Below, one piece after another: positions 14,914 to 23,311 of a stretch of 34,693 nt of DNA. Location: NCBI RefSeq assembly GCF_039543385.1, contig NZ_BAABJQ010000051.1, positions 1 through 34,693 on the forward strand, in the 5' to 3' direction. The notes under the pieces were generated by a model, which was given only the letters and a program-made list of their open reading frames with translations, was not told the origin of the DNA and did not search any database. The position numbers and the translations under genes are program-made. The first letter of the stretch is position 1; each line of letters begins with the position of its first letter. The stretch comes from Rugosimonospora acidiphila. GTDB lineage: Bacteria; Actinomycetota; Actinomycetes; Mycobacteriales; Micromonosporaceae.

Positions 14914-16572
14914 TCACGCTCCGGCCAGGTAGCGGTGCACCAGGGCCACCGCCGTGGCGCCCTCGCCCACCGCGGAGGCGACCCGCTTGAGCGACTCCGC
15001 GCGTACGTCGCCGGCCGCGAACACGCCGGGCAGGCTGGACTCCAGGTGGTACGGGTCGCGGGGCAGGCCCCAGCCGGGCGGTCGCTGCCCGTCCCGGACC
15101 AGGTCGGCCCCTGTCAGCACGAAACCGTGCGGGTCGCGCACGACCGCGTCGCCGAGCCAGTCGGTACGCGGGGAGGCGCCGATGAACACGAACAGCCACG
15201 GGGTGGCCACGGTGCGCGTCTCGCCCGAGCGGGCGTCACACAGGGTCAGGCTCTCCAGGTGCCCGTCTCCCGCGGCGCCGACCACGGTCGTGTAGGGGTG
15301 CACCTCGATGTTGCCGATGGTCTCGATCTGGTCGATCAGGTACTGCGACATCGAACGGGTCAGATCACCCGAGCGGATCAGCATGTGCACCTGCCGGGCA
15401 TACCGGGAGAAGTGGACGGCGGCCTGGCCGGCCGAGTTCGCGCCGCCCACGATGTAGACCTCCTCGCCCGCGCAGCTGGGCGCCTCGGTCGACGCCGCGC
15501 CGTAGAAGACCCCCAGACCGGTGAACTCGGACAGGCCTGGCGCGTCGAGCATCCGGTAGGACACCCCGGTGGCGAGCACCACGGTGTGGGTGGCGATCGA
15601 GGTGCCGTCGCTGAACCGCAGCAGCCGGGCGGCACCGGCCGCCTCCAGGCCCACCACCTCCCGGGCCGAGAGCAGTTCCGCACCGAACTTCAACGCCTGC
15701 CGGCGGGCCCGCTCGGTCAGCTGCGCCCCCGACACCCCGTCCGGAAAGCCGAGATAGTTCTCGATCCGGCTGCTCTGCCCGGCCTGGCCGCCGGTGGCCC
15801 GCTGCTCGACCAGTACCGTGCGCAGTCCCTCCGAGGCGCCGTACACCGACGCGCCGAGGCCGGCCGGACCGGCGCCGACCACCACGAGGTCGTAGAAGTC
15901 CGAGGCCGGGGTGGTGGTCAGGCCGACGTGCGCGGCGAGCTCCGACTCGGTGGGCGCGACCAGCGGCTTGCCGTCGGGCAGGACGACGACCGGCACGTCG
16001 GCCGGGGTGAGGCCGGCCGCCTTGAGTAGCCGCCCGCCCTCCGGGTCGTCGGCGAGGATCCACCGGTACGGCACGAGGTTGCGCGCCAGGAAGTCCCGTA
16101 CCGCGAACGACGGGGCCGACCAGCGGTGGCCGACCACGCGGGTCTCGGTGACGGTCGGGTCGGGCGTGGACAGCCACGCCTCCAGCAGCGTGTCCACCAC
16201 CGGGTAGAGCTTCTCCTCCGGCGGGTTCCACGGCTTGAGCAGGTAGTGGTCGAGGTCGACCAGGTTGATCGCGTCGATCGCGGCGTCGGTGTCCGCGTAC
16301 GCCGTCAGCAGCACCCGCCGGGCGCGCGGGAACAGGTCCATCGCCTCTTCGAGGAACTGGATACCGTTCATTTCGGGCATCCGGTAGTCCGCGAGCATCA
16401 CGGCCACCTGCTCGCCGCGCAGCTTGATCTCGCGCAGCGCCTCCAGCGCGTCCGGTCCCGAGGCGGCACGCACGACGCGATAGCGGTCACCGTAGCGGCG
16501 CCGCACGTCGCGGGCGACCGCCCGGGAGACGGCGGGGTCGTCGTCGACGGTCAGGATCGCCGGGTTCGTCAT
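14914..16572 (-). CDS. Receiver-domain / thioredoxin-fold / thioredoxin reductase-like fusion
   Basis: 552 residues from ATG 16572 (a GTG at 16620 would add 16). Residues 1-125 are a response-regulator receiver: acidic triad DDD 10-12, phosphoacceptor Asp62 (LADYRMP), conserved Lys113 (LLKPW). Residues about 140-215 look like a thioredoxin/glutaredoxin fold in which the CxxC position reads SAPS. From 226 on is a TrxR-type flavoprotein: FAD motif VVVGAGPAGLGAS, ATGGQAGQSSRIENYLGFP, NADPH motif VYIVGGANSAGQAA, and the final FAD site VFAAGDVRAES. The reductase CxxC is replaced by EAPSC, leaving only Cys366, so dithiol exchange is not expected. The output may instead be NADPH-dependent flavin chemistry or signalling, gated by phosphorylation. 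It precedes the kinase by 14 bases. Confidence 0.88.
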   Translation of the reverse strand: MTNPAILTVDDDPAVSRAVARDVRRRYGDRYRVVRAASGPDALEALREIKLRGEQVAVMLADYRMPEMNGIQFLEEAMDLFPRARRVLLTAYADTDAAIDAINLVDLDHYLLKPWNPPEEKLYPVVDTLLEAWLSTPDPTVTETRVVGHRWSAPSFAVRDFLARNLVPYRWILADDPEGGRLLKAAGLTPADVPVVVLPDGKPLVAPTESELAAHVGLTTTPASDFYDLVVVGAGPAGLGASVYGASEGLRTVLVEQRATGGQAGQSSRIENYLGFPDGVSGAQLTERARRQALKFGAELLSAREVVGLEAAGAARLLRFSDGTSIATHTVVLATGVSYRMLDAPGLSEFTGLGVFYGAASTEAPSCAGEEVYIVGGANSAGQAAVHFSRYARQVHMLIRSGDLTRSMSQYLIDQIETIGNIEVHPYTTVVGAAGDGHLESLTLCDARSGETRTVATPWLFVFIGASPRTDWLGDAVVRDPHGFVLTGADLVRDGQRPPGWGLPRDPYHLESSLPGVFAAGDVRAESLKRVASAVGEGATAVALVHRYLAGA

Positions 16573-16620
16573 TTGTCGGATCAGAGCACCTTCGGTGGCA
16601 GTGATAGTTCGGCGGGTCAC

Positions 16621-16639
16621 ATCAACATTCCATGTTGAT
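16621..16639. promoter_or_regulatory. Perfect inverted repeat upstream of the receiver-reductase gene
   Basis: ATCAACAT (16621-16628), spacer TCC, ATGTTGAT (16632-16639): eight perfect pairs in an AT-richer patch, 49-67 bases upstream of the ATG at 16572 and about 110 bases from the divergent gene at 16751. It looks like a dimeric transcription-factor site. The binding protein is unknown. Confidence 0.6.
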
Positions 16640-16677
16640 CATGAAATTGGCCAGTCCGAGTTCGGTCTGGCCCGAAA

Positions 16678-16703
16678 CACATGGTCCCAGATGAGACTAT
16701 GTG
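16678..16703. promoter_or_regulatory. Inverted repeat upstream of the hydroxybutyrate dehydrogenase gene
   Basis: CACATGGTC (16678-16686) and GACTATGTG (16695-16703) pair at eight of nine positions around an eight-base spacer. It sits 48-73 bases upstream of the ATG at 16751, where an activator or repressor site would be expected. The GAF/PucR regulator encoded in the same operon is a possible binder. Confidence 0.5.
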
Positions 16704-16738
16704 GTCACTCACCATGTCCCGGCCGGCGGAATGCCCCG

Positions 16739-16744
16739 TAACGT
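16739..16744 (+). promoter_or_regulatory. -10 element predicting a leaderless start at 16751
   Basis: TAACGT matches TANNNT and ends six bases before the ATG at 16751, so transcription should start at or next to the A of the start codon. No Shine-Dalgarno sequence is visible before that ATG. This is the arrangement of leaderless actinobacterial genes. Confidence 0.5.
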
Positions 16745-16750
16745 CACGGC

Positions 16751-17569
16751 ATGACGATCACGCCACCACCGGCCGGGTCCGACCCGGCCATCCCCGGCGC
16801 CGACGAGACCGGTACCGAGGTGGTCCGGCTCGACCTGACCGGCCGGACCGCGCTGGTCACCGGCGCCGGCAGTGGCATCGGCCGCGCCTGCGCCGTGCGC
16901 CTGGCCCACGCCGGAGCCCGGCTGGTGCTGGTGGATCGCGACGCGGCGGTCCGGGACCTCGCCGGCGACCTGGGCGCCACCGCGGTAGTGGCCGACCTGT
17001 CCGACCCGGACGCGATCGACTCGCTCGACGGTGGGTGCGACGTCCTGGTCAACAACGCCGGACTGCAGCACGTGGCCTCGCTGCCCGACTTCCCGCCCGA
17101 CCGTTTCGCCCACATCCAACGGGTCATGGTCGAGGCGCCGTTCCGGCTGATCCGCCGAGCCCTGCCGGACATGTACGCCGGGGGCTGGGGCCGGATCGTG
17201 AACATCTCTTCGGTACACGGGCTGCGCGCCTCACCCTTCAAGGCCGCGTACGTCGCGGCCAAGCACGGGCTCGAGGGCCTGTCCAAGACGGTCGCGCTGG
17301 AGGCCGCGCCACACGGGGTGACCTCCAACTGCGTCAACCCGGGCTACGTACGCACCCCGCTGGTGGAGGGACAGATCGCCGACCAGGCCGCCGCGCACGG
17401 CATCGCCGAGTCCGAGGTGATCGAGCAGATCCTGCTGACCCGCTCGGCGATGAAGCGGCTCATCGAGCCGGCCGAGGTGGCGGAGCTGGTCGCGTACCTC
17501 TGCTCCCCCGTTGCCGGGTTCATCACCGGTACCTCACTCACGCTGGACGGCGGCTGGACCGCGAGCTGA
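16751..17569 (+). CDS. 3-hydroxybutyrate dehydrogenase-like SDR
   Basis: 272 residues. After a poorly conserved stretch of about 26 residues comes a full SDR: LTGRTALVTGAGSGIG (nucleotide binding), DLSDPD, LVNNAGLQHV, and NISSVHGLRASPFKAAYVAAKHGL with the Ser/Tyr/Lys triad intact. NNAGLQHV, SVHGLRASPFKAAYVAAK and NPGYVRTPLVE are typical of 3-hydroxybutyrate dehydrogenases, which oxidise (R)-3-hydroxybutyrate to acetoacetate with NAD+, for use of polyhydroxybutyrate or ketone bodies. The start could be internal, but the -10 box at 16739 favours ATG 16751 as a leaderless start. It is followed after two bases by the PucR-type regulator, which therefore probably controls it. Confidence 0.87.
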   Translation: MTITPPPAGSDPAIPGADETGTEVVRLDLTGRTALVTGAGSGIGRACAVRLAHAGARLVLVDRDAAVRDLAGDLGATAVVADLSDPDAIDSLDGGCDVLVNNAGLQHVASLPDFPPDRFAHIQRVMVEAPFRLIRRALPDMYAGGWGRIVNISSVHGLRASPFKAAYVAAKHGLEGLSKTVALEAAPHGVTSNCVNPGYVRTPLVEGQIADQAAAHGIAESEVIEQILLTRSAMKRLIEPAEVAELVAYLCSPVAGFITGTSLTLDGGWTAS

Positions 17570-17571
17570 CA

Positions 17572-19542
17572 ATGGCCCGCATGTCGACCAGCGTGTTCCT
17601 GGAGCTTCTCGCCCGCGAGGCGGCCGCGGTGGAGTTCGAGGGCCCGCTGGTGGCGGCCCGGGCCGCCGGCATCCCGGCCGGCAACCTGGCCGAACTGGAG
17701 CACGTCAAGGTGCTCGCCCTGCGGGTACGGGCGCTGCTGGAGCGGCGGCGCCGCCGCGAGGAGGAGCTGTCCGGCCTCTACGACACCGCGAGCGACCTGG
17801 CCGGGCTGCGCGACCTGGACGCGGTGCTCGACGCGATCGTGCACCGGGCCCGTACCCTGCTCGGCGCCGACGTGGCCTACCTGACCCTGACCGACCGCGA
17901 CCGGGGCGACACGTACATGCGGGTCACCGACGGGTCGATCTCCGCCCGGTTCCAGCAGCTGCGGCTGGGCCTGGGTGAGGGGCTGGGCGGCCTGGTCACG
18001 CAGACCGCCACGCCGTATGTGACCGCCAACTACAAGGAGGACGGGCGGTTCCGGCACACCAACGACATCGACACCGGCGTGCGCGAGGAGGGGCTGGTCG
18101 CCATCCTCGGGGTACCGCTACGGCTGGGCTCCACCGTGATCGGCGTGCTGTTCGCCGCGAACCGCGCCGAGCGGCCGTTCGCGCGCGAGGAGGTCTCGCT
18201 GATGATCTCGCTGGCCGCGCACGCGGCGGTCGCCATCGACACCGCCCGGCTGTTGAGCGAGACCCAGATCGCGCTGGACGAGCTGTCCGCGGCCAACGCG
18301 GTGATCCAGGCGCACAGCGCCTCGGTGGAGCGGGCGGCCGCCGCACACGACCGGATGACCAGCGTGGTGCTGCGCGGCGGCGGTGTGGAGGACGTCGCCA
18401 CCGCGGTCACCGACGTGCTGGACGGCACCCTGGTGGCGCTCGACGCGGCCGGCCGGCGCCTGGCCACGGCCGGCCACCTCGACAACGGCCGCCACCTCGA
18501 CAACGGCCGCCACCAGGATCCCGACGGTCACCTCGACGCGGACGGGCCGGGGCTCGACGACGTCGCCGAGGCGGTGGCCGCCTCGCGGGGCGAGGGACGC
18601 AGCGTCCGGCGCGGTGGCGTCTGGGTCGCCGCCGTGGTGGCCGGCGCGGAGAACCTGGGTGCGCTGATCCTGCGCCCGCGACGCCCGCTGGTCGACGCGG
18701 ACCAGCAGATCCTGGAGCGGGCCGCCCAGGTGACCGCGCTGCTGCTGTTGTTCCGCCGGACGGTCGCGGAGGCCGAGGGCCGGGTGCGCGGCGAGCTGCT
18801 CGACGACCTGATCAGCCGGCCGATCGGCGACCCCGACGCGCTGCGTACCCGGGCCCGCCTGCTCGGCGTCGACCTGGACGCGCCGCACGTGGTCGTCGCC
18901 GTCGGCGAGCAGGGCCTCGCGGCCCACCGCCAGCGCTCCTTCTCCTGGGCCGTCAGCTTCGCCGCGGCCCGGGGCGGCCTGGCCGCGATGCAGCGTGGCC
19001 GAGTGGTGCTCATGGTGCCGGCGCCGCACGCCGGTCCGCTGGCCCGGGAGGTGGCCCGCGACCTCGGCCGGATTCTCGGCACCCCGATCACCGCCGGTGG
19101 CGCGGGCCCGGCGTCCGGGCCGGCCGGGGTGGCCGGCGCGTTCCGGGACGCGGACCGGGCGGCGACCGCGCTGGTCGCGCTGGGCCGCGCGGGCGACGGG
19201 GCGAGCACGGCCGAGCTGGGCTTCGTCGGGCTGCTGCTCGGTCAGGACCGGGACGTTTCGGGCTTCGTCGCCGCCACCGTCGGCGCCGTGGTGGACTACG
19301 ACGCCCGGCGCGGTACCGGGCTGGTCAAGACGCTGGAGGCGTACTTCGGCACGGGGTGCAGCTCGGCCCGGGCCGCCGAACTGCTGCACGTCCACGTCAA
19401 CACGGTGACCCAGCGGCTGGACCGGGTCGGCGCGCTGCTGGGCGCGGACTGGCAGCGGCCGGAGCGGGCGCTGGAGGTACAGCTCGCCCTACGGCTGCAC
19501 CGGCTGCGCACCCGGGAGGACGCCGACCGCTCCGAGCCCTGA
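17572..19542 (+). CDS. GAF-domain PucR/CdaR-type transcriptional regulator
   Basis: 656 residues. Residues about 55-75 are an Arg/Glu-rich helix; 80-225 form a GAF sensor domain (VLDAIVHRARTLLGADVAYLTLTD, GEGLGGLV, REEGLVAILGVPLRLGSTVIGVLFAANR). A second, degenerate sensor-like region follows and contains a 6-residue tandem repeat (302-325). Then comes a CdaR-like domain (ELLDDLISRPIGDPDALRTRARLLG), and the C-terminus has the PucR-type HTH (YFGTGCSSARAAELLHVHVNTVTQRLDRV). It is expected to bind a small metabolite and control the dehydrogenase gene two bases upstream, in the same transcript. The start may be ATG 17572 or ATG 17581. Confidence 0.87.
   Translation: MARMSTSVFLELLAREAAAVEFEGPLVAARAAGIPAGNLAELEHVKVLALRVRALLERRRRREEELSGLYDTASDLAGLRDLDAVLDAIVHRARTLLGADVAYLTLTDRDRGDTYMRVTDGSISARFQQLRLGLGEGLGGLVTQTATPYVTANYKEDGRFRHTNDIDTGVREEGLVAILGVPLRLGSTVIGVLFAANRAERPFAREEVSLMISLAAHAAVAIDTARLLSETQIALDELSAANAVIQAHSASVERAAAAHDRMTSVVLRGGGVEDVATAVTDVLDGTLVALDAAGRRLATAGHLDNGRHLDNGRHQDPDGHLDADGPGLDDVAEAVAASRGEGRSVRRGGVWVAAVVAGAENLGALILRPRRPLVDADQQILERAAQVTALLLLFRRTVAEAEGRVRGELLDDLISRPIGDPDALRTRARLLGVDLDAPHVVVAVGEQGLAAHRQRSFSWAVSFAAARGGLAAMQRGRVVLMVPAPHAGPLAREVARDLGRILGTPITAGGAGPASGPAGVAGAFRDADRAATALVALGRAGDGASTAELGFVGLLLGQDRDVSGFVAATVGAVVDYDARRGTGLVKTLEAYFGTGCSSARAAELLHVHVNTVTQRLDRVGALLGADWQRPERALEVQLALRLHRLRTREDADRSEP
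18475..18546 (+). repeat. Four in-frame 18-bp repeats (HLDNGR-type)
   Basis: Within the PucR-type gene, 18-base units at 18475, 18493, 18511 and 18529 encode HLDNGR, HLDNGR, HQDPDG and HLDADG. The first two are identical on DNA; the others are diverged. Probably a flexible His/Asp-rich linker grown by slippage. Confidence 0.85.
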
Positions 19543-19587
19543 CCCGTCGCCGCGATCCGCCGCGCGGGTCGGCCGAGGCGCGTCGCG

Positions 19588-20448
19588 TCAGGCGATCCGC
19601 TCGGCGACGGCCCGCGCGCCGTGCGGGGCGAGCAGGATCGTGTAGTGGTTGACGTCGGCCACCGGCCGCACGTCGACCCGGCCGCGGTCCACTCCCGCCT
19701 CGTCCAGCCGCCGCTCGTCGTACAGGCCCTGCTCCTCGTTGAGCATTCCGCGCGCCGCGTGCAGCAGCGTCACCGGGCAGGAGATCTTGTGTACCGCCGA
19801 CACGGTGTCCGGGTCCCGCAGCGTGTCCCGGCCGTCCGCCCGGATCGCGTCCAGCACGCACGAGGAGCGCAGCGCCGGCGGCTGGCCGACCAGGTCGCGC
19901 AGCAGGTAGGGCTCGAGTTCCGGGCGCCACCACGGCCCGATCGCCGGGTGCTGCCGCCAGAAGTCCAGGTACGCCGCCGCGCTGGCGAACTCCATGCTCA
20001 GCCGCCGCATGGCCGGGCCGATGACCGCATCGAGAACGGCGTCGATGTCGCCGCCCTCCGGTACCCGCAGCGCCACCCCGCCGTCGACCAGCAGCACCGA
20101 GGAGACCCTCTCGGGGTGGCGCGCGGCGGTCAACGCGGCCACGAACCCGCCCATCGAGTGGCCGACCAGCGCGGCCCGTTCGACGCCGAGGAAGTCGAGC
20201 GTCGCGACGAGGTCGTCGGCGTGCGCGGCCAGCCCGTACGGGCCGGGCAGGTCCCCGCTAGCGGCCCGGCCACGCAGGTCCGGGGCGACGAGCCGGGCCC
20301 GGCCGGCCAACTCCTGGGCCACCGGGGTCCAGGCCAGCGCGTTGGCGGTGATGCCGTGCACGGCCAGCACGGTGGGGCCGTCGCCCGGCCAACGCAGGGC
20401 CGCGAGCCGACCGCCGGACACCGGTACCGCAAGCTGCTCGACGTCCAT
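19588..20448 (-). CDS. Alpha/beta hydrolase (serine type)
   Basis: 286 residues from ATG 20448, which follows AGCGGGGAGGG. The oxyanion segment is AVHGITANALAW, followed by APDLRGRAASG; the nucleophile elbow GHSMGG carries Ser, and the catalytic His is in VADVNHYTILL near the end. The Asp is probably in the strand containing LLHAARG...EE. The fold and Ser nucleophile fit an esterase, lipase or C-C hydrolase; the substrate cannot be told. It is convergent with the PucR-type gene (45-base gap) and lies 283 bases downstream of the M14 peptidase on the same strand, separated from it by a strong hairpin, so it is probably a separate transcript. Confidence 0.85.
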   Translation of the reverse strand: MDVEQLAVPVSGGRLAALRWPGDGPTVLAVHGITANALAWTPVAQELAGRARLVAPDLRGRAASGDLPGPYGLAAHADDLVATLDFLGVERAALVGHSMGGFVAALTAARHPERVSSVLLVDGGVALRVPEGGDIDAVLDAVIGPAMRRLSMEFASAAAYLDFWRQHPAIGPWWRPELEPYLLRDLVGQPPALRSSCVLDAIRADGRDTLRDPDTVSAVHKISCPVTLLHAARGMLNEEQGLYDERRLDEAGVDRGRVDVRPVADVNHYTILLAPHGARAVAERIA

Positions 20449-20678
20449 CACGCCCGCCCTCCCCGCTCCCCACACGCCCGACGAGACCGGGACGGGCGTG
20501 GGTCCGGAGCGCGCCCGCCCGGGCAGCGGCTCCGGCCGCCGGCCACGGCGCCGGTTGGTAGCCAACCGGGCGAGGTTATGCCGGCGCCGATGGCCGCGCC
20601 ACCGGGGCCACGGCCACATGCGGGCGGCCGGATATGGCTCCGGACTACATTGCCCCACCCGGGGCCGCCGACAACGAG

Positions 20679-20714
20679 TTCGGGGCCGGAGCGGTCACCC
20701 GCTCCGGCCCCGAA
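20679..20714. terminator. 16-bp perfect hairpin terminator of the carboxypeptidase gene
   Basis: TTCGGGGCCGGAGCGG (20679-20694), loop TCAC, and the exact reverse complement (20699-20714), 17 bases after the carboxypeptidase stop on the minus strand. Sixteen uninterrupted pairs and a four-base loop make a very stable hairpin. No T-tract follows on the minus strand. The rest of the gap 20449-20731 shows no gene. Confidence 0.8.
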
Positions 20715-20731
20715 TTCAGTGCGTCGTACGG

Positions 20732-23311
20732 CTACTTTTCGCCGCCCAGGTACAGCGAGTTGAACAGCAGCTTGTACGTGCCGTGCGACTCGGCCCGGTG
20801 CTGCACGCTCATCCCGAGCAGGACGACGTCCCCGGATCCGACCTTCGCGTCGACCACCGTGCTGTGGTTGGCGATCAGGTTCTCACCCAGCAGCCAGCCG
20901 CTGAGCAGCAGGTTGCTGGCCGGGTAGTTCACCGGGGTCGTGATGTTAGGCGCCCCCGGCTGCACGGCGAACGCCGGGCTTCCGTCGGAGTACGCGTCCA
21001 GGTTCGTCGGCAACCCGTAGGTCAGCGGAGTGTCCGCCTGCACGGTGTTGGCCACGATCGAGCCGGGCGAGTAGTAGTTGCTGGACGACACGCCGCTGGT
21101 CACGTCGGTGACCGGCAGCCCGAAGGCGCGGATACCCAACTGGGTGGCGCCGTTGACGGTCACCAGCTTGCCACCGGCCTGCACGAACTTGACCAGGTTG
21201 TCCACGCCGGCCTGGGTCATCCCGCCGGTGTACTCCGGCGGCAGCGAACCGGCGCGCGCGCCGTTGAGCATGCTGTTGTAGCTGGCGTCCGGCAGCACGA
21301 TCACGTCGTACTTGTCGCGCAGGTTGCCCGCCCGCACGTCCGTGTCATGCACCGACTGGTACGGGAACTTGAAGCCCTCGAACACGTACCGGGTCCAGCC
21401 CTCGTCGCTGTTGCCCGGGTAGCCGTGGTAGAGGCCGATCCGTGGCAGCGACACCGCCATCGTCGAGGCGGGTGCGGTGTTCACCCCGGCAACGGTGATG
21501 CCGAGGGTGCGGGCCTGCTGCTTGACCTTCGTGTCCGTGCCGGGACGGGCCTGGACCAGGAAGGTGCCGGCCGGCCACTGGCCCTGGCTGGTCTGCACCG
21601 CCTGCGTGGTGCGGGTGATCGTCTGGCCCGCCTGCAGCAGGTTGTTCACCGCGGTGAACGAGTCGTTCTGCCGGGAGTCGAGGGCGTACGCGTAGCCCGG
21701 CTTGTTCGGCACCGTGGTCTGCGGTACGGCGGCGGTGTTCACCGAAGCGGTCTTGACGTTCAGCGGGGTGGTCACCTTGTCGACCGTCACGCCCATCTGG
21801 TACTGCAGCGTCCAGCCGGCCATGTCGTACGGCGCCTCGGGCGATCCGTCCGGGTTGCGCCGGTCGGGGTAGACCTGCGGGTTGAGCAGGTCCACGACGT
21901 CGGCGCGGTAGGGCTGCGCCTCGCGGACGATGAAGCTGCCGGCCGGGTAGGTCCGGTCGCCCACGGTGAACGCCGACTTGGCGACCTCCACCCGCAGGTT
22001 GTTCTCCCGCAGAACGTTGACCATCTTGACGGCGGTCGGGAGGTCCGCCTGGTCGGCCGGGATGACGTACGAGGTGTCGCCGCCCGCGGCGATCCCCTGC
22101 TGGCCCATCCGGTACGAGCCCAACAGCCACTGCTCACGGTCGACGTCGGCCGCGTGCAGGAAGGCCCACTCGGTGGTCTCGATGTAGGCGCAGCTCTGCG
22201 ACAGGTGCCACTCGCCGCCCTGGTACGGGCTCGGGTAGAACGCCGACGGGTCCTTGGTGGAGACGCTCTGGTAGGGGAACGTCGCCGGGAACTTCGCCGG
22301 GTCGTCGAAGCTGGGCGTGGCCGACGCGTGCGCGGTCTCGGTCAGGATGCCGACCTGGTTGTGGAAGGCCGGGGCCGAACGCAGGCCACCGTTCCACCAC
22401 TGGTCGTACTGCTGGCGCGAGACAGCGCCGACCTTGCCCTCGCGGTCCAGCCGCTGGGTCATGTCGTCGCCCACCGTGTTGATGTCCCGAATGATCTCCG
22501 GCGGGATGTTCGGGTTCGCCGGGTCCTTGAATGGCGGGACGAAGATCCGGGCCGGATAGGCCGCCGTCTGGTGGGTGTTGTAGACCAGCTGGGGCAGCCA
22601 GTCGTGGAACAGCACCTGGCCGAGGTTGCGCGTCTCGGGCAGGTTGAACATGAACCAGTCACGGTTGTCGTCGTGCCCGGCGTACTTCTGGTACAGCTCC
22701 GGGTAGGTGGAGTCCTGGTAGGGGCCGCCGACGTGGTCCATGTACCAGTCGGAGACCTCCGTGCCGCCGTCCGGGTCGACGTTGGGCACGAACAGGGTGA
22801 TGACGTTGTCGCGGATCGACTTCGCCTCGGGCGTCTCGCTGGTCACCAGGTCGTAGGCGAACTGCGGCGCGGTCTGCGGCGGCGCCACCTCGGTGGCGTG
22901 GATGCCGAAGTCGACCCAGGCGACGGTCTTGCCGGTCTTGGCCAGCTGCTGGGCCTTGCTCTCGCTCACGGTGCCCTGGGACAGGTCGCGGGAGATCTCC
23001 GCGTACTTCTCCAGGTTGTCCGACTTGAGGTTCTCCGGCGAGGAGACGATCGCCATGATCTGGTCGCGACCCTCGGAGGTCTTGCCGAGGCTGACGATCT
23101 TCATGCGGTCGCTGACCTTGTCAACGGCACGCAGATAGCTGGTGATCTGCTCGTAGGTCGATAGCTTGTAGTCTGCGCACGGCTGCCATCCGAGCAAGGA
23201 CGCGGGCTTCGGCACCGACTGGGGTTTACCCAGCGAGCCGGTGAGCGACGATAGGATCGCCAGCCCGATGATGGCCGGGACGGCGAATGCCGCCCTGTGC
23301 CTCTGGATCAT
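20732..23311 (-). CDS. Secreted M14-family zinc carboxypeptidase
   Basis: 859 residues. A hydrophobic N-terminal segment (residues 8-27) serves as signal peptide or anchor. The M14 domain has zinc ligands H138 and E141 (GIHATEVAP) and H247 (VYNTHQ), the substrate-binding NVDPDGG and DDNRDW segments, and a catalytic Glu in ILTETAH (E325). More than 500 residues follow, including a Ser/Thr/Asn-rich region and a part resembling a glutamine-amidotransferase-like fold (KYDVIVLPDASYNSML, GGKLVTVNGATQLG), which is characteristic of the large actinobacterial members. It should remove C-terminal residues from peptides outside the cell. ATG 23311 has a GGAGG site; the open frame upstream to 23455 lacks coding character. 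Divergent from the two-component operon at 23642. Confidence 0.88.
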   Translation of the reverse strand: MIQRHRAAFAVPAIIGLAILSSLTGSLGKPQSVPKPASLLGWQPCADYKLSTYEQITSYLRAVDKVSDRMKIVSLGKTSEGRDQIMAIVSSPENLKSDNLEKYAEISRDLSQGTVSESKAQQLAKTGKTVAWVDFGIHATEVAPPQTAPQFAYDLVTSETPEAKSIRDNVITLFVPNVDPDGGTEVSDWYMDHVGGPYQDSTYPELYQKYAGHDDNRDWFMFNLPETRNLGQVLFHDWLPQLVYNTHQTAAYPARIFVPPFKDPANPNIPPEIIRDINTVGDDMTQRLDREGKVGAVSRQQYDQWWNGGLRSAPAFHNQVGILTETAHASATPSFDDPAKFPATFPYQSVSTKDPSAFYPSPYQGGEWHLSQSCAYIETTEWAFLHAADVDREQWLLGSYRMGQQGIAAGGDTSYVIPADQADLPTAVKMVNVLRENNLRVEVAKSAFTVGDRTYPAGSFIVREAQPYRADVVDLLNPQVYPDRRNPDGSPEAPYDMAGWTLQYQMGVTVDKVTTPLNVKTASVNTAAVPQTTVPNKPGYAYALDSRQNDSFTAVNNLLQAGQTITRTTQAVQTSQGQWPAGTFLVQARPGTDTKVKQQARTLGITVAGVNTAPASTMAVSLPRIGLYHGYPGNSDEGWTRYVFEGFKFPYQSVHDTDVRAGNLRDKYDVIVLPDASYNSMLNGARAGSLPPEYTGGMTQAGVDNLVKFVQAGGKLVTVNGATQLGIRAFGLPVTDVTSGVSSSNYYSPGSIVANTVQADTPLTYGLPTNLDAYSDGSPAFAVQPGAPNITTPVNYPASNLLLSGWLLGENLIANHSTVVDAKVGSGDVVLLGMSVQHRAESHGTYKLLFNSLYLGGEK

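Noticed and set aside
19994..23164. 1056-codon plus-strand frame opposite the M14 carboxypeptidase
   Set aside because: Val/Arg/Gly/His-rich shadow; the minus frame has zinc ligands, a signal peptide and a ribosome site.
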